6,289 nucleotides of DNA from the NCBI GenBank assembly GCA_023129805.1, contig JAGMBK010000101.1, forward strand, positions 1 to 6,289, read 5' to 3'. Each line of letters starts with the position of its first letter. Position 1 is the first letter of the stretch. Below are positions 1 through 4,926 of this stretch, one piece after another. The stretch is from Candidatus Zixiibacteriota bacterium. GTDB lineage: Bacteria; Zixibacteria; MSB-5A5; SM1-73. The notes under the pieces were generated by a model. That model saw nothing but the letters and a program-made list of their open reading frames with translations. It was not told the origin of the DNA and did no database searches. Made by a program: the position numbers and the translations under genes.

Positions 1-146
1 GGGATCTTCTTGGTCACCTTCCCCATATTCTCTCCCCTCTCCGCCTGAACGATGACAAACCCATTTGGTTTTATGCTTAAACAATCGGGATTGGAAAAAT
101 ACTCTTTGCGTGATCCCTTAAATTCCACCAGATATATCTCAGCCAC
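1..146 (-). CDS. ricT: PSP1-domain protein, RicT/YaaT type (5' end only, runs off the left edge)
   Basis: Only the first 48 codons plus two bases are in the window. The protein begins (M)AEIYLVEFKGSRKEYF and continues to FVIVQAERGENMGKV, which matches the N-terminal beta-rich pattern of PSP1-domain proteins: a short strand with V-F-K, then a turn, then V-x-V-x-[TA]-E-R-G-x-x-x-G-x-V. In Firmicutes the homologue RicT (YaaT) works with other Ric proteins in RNA processing and development; in other phyla the role is poorly known. The GTG start at 146 is supported by a strong AAAGGAG six bases upstream and by an in-frame TAG two codons before it; the ATG at 148 is in another frame and soon stops. 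The gene lies 84 bases downstream of holB on the same strand, a pairing seen in many bacterial genomes, so the two are probably co-transcribed. The family call is from a short fragment, and the C-terminal part, including any cysteines, cannot be checked. Confidence 0.85.
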   Translation of the reverse strand, partial: MAEIYLVEFKGSRKEYFSNPDCLSIKPNGFVIVQAERGENMGKVTKKI

Positions 147-152
147 ATTCTA

Positions 153-159
153 CTCCTTT
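153..159 (-). promoter_or_regulatory. Ribosome binding site of the PSP1 gene
   Basis: On the minus strand AAAGGAG precedes the GTG codon at 146 with a six-base spacer. It decides the start: without it the nearby ATG two bases upstream, which opens only a 23-codon frame, might be chosen. Confidence 0.8.
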
Positions 160-230
160 GCTTCTCATCATTGGCTCCGCAGGATCCAAACGGACAAGCC
201 TGCGTCCCAACCCTTAGCTTTCCTCTTTCA

Positions 231-1334
231 TCAAGGTATGGTAGCTTTTCTTTGTGACAATTCCTTTATCTTCAAACACAAACTCAAAAGACCTAACTTC
301 TGGCTTGCGTTTCTGATCTGACAGTCAAATCTGATCTGATCGACCATTCGGAAAGCATACTCAACCTTATTTTGACGCTCAAACTTTTCTGATAGTTTGA
401 CCACATCGGGCGCCATATCGGAGTTGATCAACCGGTCATATCCTTCCAAGACCATATATATGTCTCTGAAAATGGAGATCAAAAATTCGAACATCTCCAG
501 AATCGAATTTCTATCCCACCTTTGCAGCATCTGATTCACCATCCGGATGATTTGGCTGGTTTTGCCCTCTGTAGCTACTCCCAAAAGATCAACGGCATCC
601 TGGCGGAGACTTTCTTTCTCTCCGCGCAAAAAATCCAAAGCCCTGCCATAGCTCCCATTGGAGATATTGGCACAATATGAAGCTTTTTCTTTATCTGTTT
701 GATGGGCCTCCATAAGTTTTTCTTCAATTATCTTTGCGGGTATTTTCCCGAATCTTATCTGCTGACAACGAGAGACCACTGTGGGTAAGAGTTTATTCAT
801 ATCGTTGCTGGTCAAGATCAAATTTGTATCTAACGGTGGCTCCTCCAAAGTTTTCAAAAGCGAATTGGCAGAAGAGATGTGCATCTTCTCTGCCTCGGCT
901 ATAATTATCACCTTTCTTTTCCCCTCAAAGGGCTTTAAGTAAATCTCCCTTTGCATTGCCCGAATCTGCTCCACCGGTATATTGATGTTCTTCTCAAATC
1001 TGACTATGACATAAGGGTCCTGTATCTTGAGCTTTTTGTATTTTTCTATCTCCTTTTGGCTTTTCTCATCCGTCTTGGCAGAAGGAACCGGGAAGATCAT
1101 CTTCACATCCGGATGGATCATCTTATCGATCCTCAGGCAGGAGGAACAAACATCGCAAGCACCCCCACAGTTTTTCTCACAGTTGATCGCCTTAGCCAGC
1201 TCCAGAGCCATAGTCCATTTACCCGTTCCCTGGTCTCCGTAAAAAAGATAGGCGGAGGCTAAAAGATTTCTTCTTAAAGCTCCTGAAAGGATTTTTTTGG
1301 GGACCTTCTGGTCCAAAACTCTGTTAAACGACAT
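231..1334 (-). CDS. holB: DNA polymerase III subunit delta' (clamp loader)
   Basis: This is a 367-residue AAA+ protein, the delta' subunit that, with delta and gamma/tau, opens and loads the beta sliding clamp during replication. The nucleotide-binding loop region reads GDQGTGKWTMA (residues 33-43). A zinc-binding Cys cluster follows (C52, C56, C60, C63, C66; four of these would bind the metal). The degenerate Walker B region VIIIAEAEKM lies at 142-151, followed by ANSLLKTLEEPP at 156-167. The SRC motif, which supplies the trans-acting arginine, is at 188-190 (VVSRCQQIRF). The C-terminal collar region shows little conservation, as usual. About 30 extra residues beginning FPVPSAK (from 81) sit between the Cys cluster and the IPVEQIR strand (119-125); I associate such an insertion with Bacteroidetes-like lineages. 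The ATG has an in-frame TAG two codons upstream and a GGAGGGG stretch 7-13 bases before it. It is the first gene of the leftward operon. Confidence 0.97.
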   Translation of the reverse strand: MSFNRVLDQKVPKKILSGALRRNLLASAYLFYGDQGTGKWTMALELAKAINCEKNCGGACDVCSSCLRIDKMIHPDVKMIFPVPSAKTDEKSQKEIEKYKKLKIQDPYVIVRFEKNINIPVEQIRAMQREIYLKPFEGKRKVIIIAEAEKMHISSANSLLKTLEEPPLDTNLILTSNDMNKLLPTVVSRCQQIRFGKIPAKIIEEKLMEAHQTDKEKASYCANISNGSYGRALDFLRGEKESLRQDAVDLLGVATEGKTSQIIRMVNQMLQRWDRNSILEMFEFLISIFRDIYMVLEGYDRLINSDMAPDVVKLSEKFERQNKVEYAFRMVDQIRFDCQIRNASQKLGLLSLCLKIKELSQRKATIP

Positions 1335-1370
1335 TATCTAAGCCCCTCCAAAGGTCCTGAACTGGTTGGT

Positions 1371-1400
1371 TCATAGTTCATAGTTTACCATGAACTGTGA
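1371..1400. repeat. Hairpin-forming inverted repeat in the intergenic region
   Basis: TCATAGTTCAT at 1371-1381 pairs with ATGAACTGTGA at 1390-1400 around the loop AGTTTACC; the only imperfection in the 11-bp stem is one T-G pair. The left arm also contains an internal tandem repeat (TTCATAG at 1370-1376 followed by TTCATAG at 1377-1383). There is no T-run after it in either direction, so it is not a typical intrinsic terminator. Its position 37 bases upstream of holB makes it either a leader structure for that operon, an operator-like site, or a copy of a dispersed intergenic repeat. Confidence 0.6.
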
Positions 1401-1459
1401 TCGATTTACTCCATGCAAACGGGCGTCATCGTTTAGCCCTCTTTCTCCAACCACTCTAA

Positions 1460-1491
1460 ATCAATCATTCGTCATTCGTCATCAATCATTC
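1460..1491. repeat. Short direct repeats (ATCAATCATTC twice, with GTCATTC-like units between)
   Basis: ATCAATCATTC occurs at 1460-1470 and again at 1481-1491, exactly 21 bases apart. The ten bases between read GTCATTCGTC, which repeats the TCATTC core. The array therefore looks like degenerate copies of a short TCATTCG/TCAATCA unit. It is too short and too irregular to be a CRISPR array or a replication-origin iteron set. Confidence 0.55.
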
Positions 1492-1747
1492 ATCTTTTCC
1501 CAGCGAATCCGACTCAGCCTTGCCAGTGAATATACAAAACCAGATTAAAAAAACCAATAAAAAAAGCTTGAAGAATCTTTTCCTGTTAAAAAATATCGGA
1601 CAATAAATTTTTCCCATGCTTTATAAAGAAAAACTAAAAGCCTGTTTGTTCATGGTTCTCTTAAGGATGGGGTAAAATCGGAATCTAAGATGGCATCTAA
1701 TCTCTAAGCCACTCTGGTAAATTTAAAGGTGTGGTTGCGAAAATTCT

Positions 1748-1798
1748 ATGAAGAAGCAAAAAATAAAGTCGATAAGAAGATATATCGAAGTTAAATGA
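1748..1798 (+). other. Tiny leader ORF 1 (16 codons, doubtful)
   Basis: ATG at 1748 opens MKKQKIKSIRRYIEVK and stops at TGA 1796-1798. No ribosome binding site is evident before it. Its stop overlaps the ATG of the next tiny ORF as ATGA. It is listed because the two lie back to back directly before the binding-protein gene; it may be chance, since the region is A-rich and Lys/Arg codons are then expected. Confidence 0.15.
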
Positions 1799-1842
1799 AA
1801 AAGAGAAAAGCATTGCCCTTCACAAAAAGATACAAGCCATAA
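1795..1842 (+). other. Tiny leader ORF 2 (15 codons, doubtful)
   Basis: ATG at 1795 opens MKKRKALPFTKRYKP and stops at TAA 1840-1842, four bases before the ATG of the binding-protein gene at 1847. A weak GAAG precedes it. The closeness of its stop to the next start would allow translational coupling, which could compensate for the poorly placed ribosome binding site of that gene. No homologue is recognised. Confidence 0.2.
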
Positions 1843-1846
1843 GAAG

Positions 1847-2794
1847 ATGATCATTGTAAGAAGGTTATTCTTTTGGATTTTGATTTTGCTCCTGTTTCGG
1901 GGTGTTGCCTCTTCTGAGGAGAAAAGGATCGTCATCGTGAAAAGCAGTGATTCTCCCTCTTTTCAGGCGGCAGCGGAAGGAGTGAAAAAGGAGATCAAAA
2001 GAGGGGATATACATCCGGTCTTTATCGAATATGATCTTTCCCCTAACTTTCCAGATGAACAACAGACCGTACAGAAGATAAGAGAGCTAAGCCCGGATCT
2101 GATCGTCACCATTGGTTCAAAATCGACCGCTTTTCTCTCAAGACAAATCAAAGACATTCCCATAGTCTTCTCAGCAGTGTTAAATCCTGTCTCAAGTGGA
2201 TTTGCCCGAACTATGTGGTCGTCTGGAAACAACCTGACCGGAGCATCCTTGGACATCCCGGTCAGGACTCAGCTGGAGAAATTCAAGCTCATCGTTCCAG
2301 GATTGCAAAAGTTAGGCGTGATCTTTACCCACGATTCTGAACCAGTAGTTGCACAGGCTAAAAGGGTATGTAAAGAGATCGGCTTAGAGCTGGTTCCCGT
2401 GGTCATCTCTTCAGAAAAGGAGATACCGGAGGTAATAGAGAACTTAGGGCAAAAGATAGATGGTTTGTGGGCGGTGGCGGATACCGTCATCTTCACCCCG
2501 CAGTCCACCCAATACCTGCTGCTTTACACTCTGCGTAATGGTATTCCCTTCATGGGACCATTTCCTTCTTTTGTAAAAGCGGGAGCACTTTTCACCCTGG
2601 CTTGGAACGATAAGGATGTGGGGAGACAGTCGGGTGAATTAGCCTTAAAGGTTCTTGCCGGTGAGGATCCCAAACAGATACCTATCACCACTCCCAGAAT
2701 GATCTTTTTGATTTTGAACTTGAGAACGGCTGACCAGATTGACTTAACGATCCCTCCTCACATTGTCAGCGTAGCGAAAGAGGTTTACCAGTGA
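1847..2794 (+). CDS. Periplasmic substrate-binding protein, ABC_sub_bind family (PF04392 type)
   Basis: The 315-residue product starts with a signal peptide: MIIVRR, then a hydrophobic core over residues 7-17, then a likely cleavage near GVASS (19-23). There is no lipobox Cys, so it should be free in the periplasm. The mature part has the two-lobed periplasmic-binding fold of this family: PDLIVTIGSKST (83-94), KLGVIFTHDSEP (155-166), a hinge-region strand DGLWAVADTVIFTP (205-218) and the family-typical C-terminal stretch with VKAGALFTLAWNDKDVGRQ (243-261), GELALKVLAGEDPKQIP (263-279) and NLRTADQIDLTIP (291-303). Members bind small ligands and are usually either transporter components or sensor inputs. 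Here no permease or ATPase follows; its stop overlaps the start of a histidine kinase gene, favouring a sensing role. The ligand cannot be told. The start is the only in-frame ATG upstream of the signal peptide, but AAGAAG abuts it rather than lying 5-9 bases away. Confidence 0.92.
   Translation: MIIVRRLFFWILILLLFRGVASSEEKRIVIVKSSDSPSFQAAAEGVKKEIKRGDIHPVFIEYDLSPNFPDEQQTVQKIRELSPDLIVTIGSKSTAFLSRQIKDIPIVFSAVLNPVSSGFARTMWSSGNNLTGASLDIPVRTQLEKFKLIVPGLQKLGVIFTHDSEPVVAQAKRVCKEIGLELVPVVISSEKEIPEVIENLGQKIDGLWAVADTVIFTPQSTQYLLLYTLRNGIPFMGPFPSFVKAGALFTLAWNDKDVGRQSGELALKVLAGEDPKQIPITTPRMIFLILNLRTADQIDLTIPPHIVSVAKEVYQ
2777..2783 (+). promoter_or_regulatory. Ribosome binding site of the histidine kinase gene
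   Basis: AAAGAGG lies inside the end of the binding-protein gene, seven bases before the GTG start at 2791. It supports that GTG as the start, in the GTGA overlap with the upstream stop, and points to coupled translation of the two proteins. Confidence 0.7.
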
Positions 2795-4473
2795 GCATAA
2801 GATTTCCCAAAATCCATTTAGGGCTGAAGACGAAATTCGTTCTCACCATCTCGTTTTTAATATTGGTCACCTCTGCCATCCTGAGTGGCTTTTTGACCGA
2901 AAGACAAAGCTTGCTGATCCAGAGGGAGTTGGAAAAAAGAGGGGAATCCTTGGGCAGGAACCTGGCATACAACAGCGAATATGGGGTGTTGGTGGAGAAC
3001 AAATCGCTTCTTTTCAATCTGATGAAAGGTCTTTATCAAGAGGAAGAAGTGGTCTACATCATCATTCAAGACAGGAAGGGAAATGTCCTGGCAGAGTGGA
3101 CTCGAACCGAAGAATCTCAACTTTTGCATGTTAGAAAACTATCAGTTACAGAACAGCTCTTTAAAGAAGAAAGTCCTTTCAAAAAATATTTTGCTGCTGG
3201 CGGGAAGGAATTTTACAACTTCAGCTGTCCCATCAAAACCACCCAGGTGCAAAGGTCCAAAGAGGAAGTGGGACTTTTGTTGGAGGACAAAAGAGATCTG
3301 GTCACCAGAGAAGAGAAAATCGGGGTGGCTCACATAGGGATATGCCTGGAGCACATGCGCAAAGAAATTGCAGACATGAAAAGAATTGTCGTCTTATTGA
3401 CTTTTCTGGTGGTGGTGGGGGGCGTTTTGCTTACCATCTTTCTGGTCAATATCTTCATAAGACCTGTAAAAAGACTGGTGCATGCCACAGAAAGGGTAGC
3501 CAGCGGAGATCTTTCCCACACGGTAGAAGTAACCACTAAAGACGAAATCGGAAAGCTGGCATCCTCATTCAACAGAATGACCACCTCGCTGAAACAATCC
3601 AGAGAGAAGATTGAGGAATACAATCGAACCCTCGAAACCAAGGTTAAGGAGAGAACCGCCGAACTGGAGAATGCCTTAAAGACCCTTAAGGAAACTCAAG
3701 CCCAATTGATTCAGATAGAGAAGATGGCGGCAGTGGGACAGCTTGCCGCCGGAGTGGCTCACGAGCTGAATAACCCCCTGGGTGGGATTTTAGGGTACTC
3801 CCAGTTTGCCCTGGAGAAGATCGATCAGAAACCAATCCGCCAATTCGACGAAGAAGATACCGCAAGTTTTTTGCAATACTTAAGGGACATAGAACAACAA
3901 ACCAAAAAATGCCGGGCTATCATTAAGAGTCTGTTGAAATTCAGCCGCGCCTCACGCAAAGAGGAGTTTGAATCGACGGACGTGAACTCGATTCTAAAAG
4001 AGACCTTGATGTTTACAAGACACCAGATGGAAAAAAGCGAGGTCAGGCTGGTGGACAAATTGGCGGAGTCTCTACCGCTGATCAAAGGACATTCCGGCCA
4101 GTTGCAGCAGGTCTTCACCAATCTTATCTTGAATGCCGTGCAAGCCATGCCGGAGGGCGGCACATTGACCATTAACAGCAAAATAAGTGAAGATCTTAAG
4201 GCGGTAGAGATATCTTTCACCGACACCGGAATAGGTATCCCGGAGGAAAATTTGGACAAGATATTTGAACCTTTCTTCACCAGCAAGAAGGTAGGAGAAG
4301 GCACCGGACTGGGTCTTTCGGTAAGTTATGGTCTGATTAAAAATCATGGCGGAGAGATTGAAGTGAGGAGCAAAAAGGGTCAAGGAACCACCTTCACCGT
4401 GATCTTGCCGGTATCAGAAGAGGAAGTTATCTCGGAGTCGAAAGATGAAAGCAGGATGGCAATCAGCCGATAA
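2791..4473 (+). CDS. Membrane sensor histidine kinase (periplasmic sensor, HAMP, HisKA, HATPase_c)
   Basis: This 560-residue inner-membrane kinase has a first membrane segment at about 16-35, a periplasmic sensor region at 36-197, a second membrane segment at about 198-222, and a HAMP linker at 223-275 with the usual RPV start and DEIGKLASSFNRM. A signalling coiled coil follows (270-312), then HisKA with VAHELNNPLGG, phospho-acceptor H324, and a full HATPase_c: N-box LILNAVQAM (445-453), G1 DTGIGIP (478-484), F-box FEPFFTSK (492-499), and G2 GEGTGLGL (502-509). All catalytic residues are present. The N-terminal sensor part (LAYNSEYGVLVENKSLL, 58-74) resembles the CHASE8 or single-Cache type; this is less certain. 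The GTG start overlaps the stop of the binding-protein gene as GTGA, so the binding protein probably acts as its extracytoplasmic input. It has no receiver of its own, so partners should be the downstream receiver protein and hybrid kinase. Confidence 0.96.
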   Translation: MSIRFPKIHLGLKTKFVLTISFLILVTSAILSGFLTERQSLLIQRELEKRGESLGRNLAYNSEYGVLVENKSLLFNLMKGLYQEEEVVYIIIQDRKGNVLAEWTRTEESQLLHVRKLSVTEQLFKEESPFKKYFAAGGKEFYNFSCPIKTTQVQRSKEEVGLLLEDKRDLVTREEKIGVAHIGICLEHMRKEIADMKRIVVLLTFLVVVGGVLLTIFLVNIFIRPVKRLVHATERVASGDLSHTVEVTTKDEIGKLASSFNRMTTSLKQSREKIEEYNRTLETKVKERTAELENALKTLKETQAQLIQIEKMAAVGQLAAGVAHELNNPLGGILGYSQFALEKIDQKPIRQFDEEDTASFLQYLRDIEQQTKKCRAIIKSLLKFSRASRKEEFESTDVNSILKETLMFTRHQMEKSEVRLVDKLAESLPLIKGHSGQLQQVFTNLILNAVQAMPEGGTLTINSKISEDLKAVEISFTDTGIGIPEENLDKIFEPFFTSKKVGEGTGLGLSVSYGLIKNHGGEIEVRSKKGQGTTFTVILPVSEEEVISESKDESRMAISR

Positions 4474-4488
4474 AAAGATAGAGTCGAA

Positions 4489-4516
4489 ACGTAAAGTCAA
4501 TCTTTCGTCGTTTTTT
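4489..4516 (+). terminator. Weak hairpin with T-run between kinase and receiver genes (possible attenuator)
   Basis: ACG-T-AAAG at 4489-4496 can pair with CTTTCGT at 4502-4508 around the loop TCAAT, with T4492 bulged, and a run of six T follows at 4511-4516. The stem is short and only moderately GC, so it may be a partial terminator lowering expression of the downstream genes, or chance in a 66-base gap. Confidence 0.3.
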
Positions 4517-4539
4517 GAAAATATTGCCTAGGGAAGTTT

Positions 4540-4911
4540 ATGAAAATCTTGGTGGCAGATGATGATCCTATCATTCGCAAACTCCTTTTTGAGGTTTTAA
4601 CCCACGATGGTCATCAAGTGATTGTGAGGGAAAATGGATTCGAAGCATTAAAAGAAGCTCAAAAGCAACCATTTGACCTTGTCTTTTTGGATGTGCATAT
4701 GCCGATAATGAACGGGTTGGAAACCCTGATCAGCATTCGAAACCAGTTCCCCGGTATGGCGGTGGCGATGATGGATAGCTATCCGGATCAACTGGTAAGG
4801 CAAGCACAAAGAGAGGGTGCTTTAACCTGCATTCACAAGCCTTTTGATTTAAAGGAGATAAGAGAGGTCGTTGAAGAGGTGAGAAATTTAGCTCTCAAGG
4901 ATTCATCCTGA
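4540..4911 (+). CDS. Stand-alone receiver-domain response regulator with atypical switch residue
   Basis: The 123-residue protein is a single CheY-like receiver domain with no output domain. The acidic pocket is D7/D8 in KILVADDDP, the phospho-acceptor is D51 in LVFLDVHMPIMNG, and the conserved Lys is K100 in IHKPFDLKEI. The conserved Thr/Ser at the end of strand 4, which lies 28 residues after the acceptor Asp in the neighbouring receiver (MTGYA), is replaced here by D79 (MMDSYPD), with S80 beside it; the loop after it is one residue shorter. Phosphorylation still looks possible, but the conformational switch may differ. It starts at ATG 4540 after AGGGA with a five-base gap, 66 bases after the histidine kinase, and ends 15 bases before a hybrid kinase gene. 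It is likely a phospho-carrier or a regulator by protein contact in the same phosphorelay. The closing KPFDL-EIR resembles that of the next gene's receiver, suggesting the two receivers are related. Confidence 0.94.
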   Translation: MKILVADDDPIIRKLLFEVLTHDGHQVIVRENGFEALKEAQKQPFDLVFLDVHMPIMNGLETLISIRNQFPGMAVAMMDSYPDQLVRQAQREGALTCIHKPFDLKEIREVVEEVRNLALKDSS

Positions 4912-4926
4912 AGGAGAAATAGATCG

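Larger units (their letters stand above)
1335..1846. other. Divergent intergenic region, 512 bases, no protein gene recognised
   Basis: This stretch separates the leftward holB operon from the rightward signalling operon, so it must contain promoters for both unless longer transcripts cross it. The holB-proximal part (1371-1500) carries a hairpin repeat and short direct repeats, described separately. The middle (1540-1630) is AT-rich with A-tracts at 1547-1553, 1559-1565 and 1588-1593, the first two spaced about one helical turn apart. Two weak rightward -10-like hexamers are visible: TATAAA at 1622-1627 with CGGACA at 1597-1602 (spacer 19), and TAAAAT at 1673-1678 with TTCATG at 1649-1654 (spacer 18). 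Neither is strong enough to call as a promoter. I found no -24/-12 sigma-54 element and no tRNA or riboswitch-like structure. The last 100 bases hold two tiny ORFs. Confidence 0.6.

Noticed and set aside
178..204. Inverted repeat CGCAGG / CCTGCG between holB and the PSP1 gene as a terminator
   Set aside because: The stem is only six pairs with a 15-base loop and no T-run follows on the minus strand; the genes look co-transcribed.
52..321. Open frame of 89 codons on the plus strand
   Set aside because: It runs antisense to the PSP1 gene start, the gap and the end of holB; it has no recognisable domain and no good ribosome binding site, while the minus-strand genes have clear family motifs.
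951..1262. Plus-strand open frames inside holB (also 1027-1242)
   Set aside because: They are antisense to the conserved N-terminal half of delta', and their proteins show no family features.
1460..1491. CRISPR array or iteron set
   Set aside because: The repeat unit is about 11 bases, there are only two full copies, and the interval is 10 bases; this does not fit CRISPR repeat-spacer geometry or an iteron origin.
1715..1740. Sigma-54 type promoter around GGTGTGGTTGC
   Set aside because: The GG and GC doublets are seven bases apart instead of the ten needed for -24/-12 spacing.
1723..1935. Minus-strand 70-codon hydrophobic frame in the divergent region
   Set aside because: Its hydrophobic stretch is mostly the reverse reading of A-rich leader DNA and of the signal-peptide codons of the plus-strand gene; no family recognised and no conserved motif.
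3825..4304. 159-codon frame on the minus strand within the histidine kinase
   Set aside because: It is antisense to the HisKA and HATPase_c region, whose motifs are intact on the plus strand; the reverse product has no recognisable domain.
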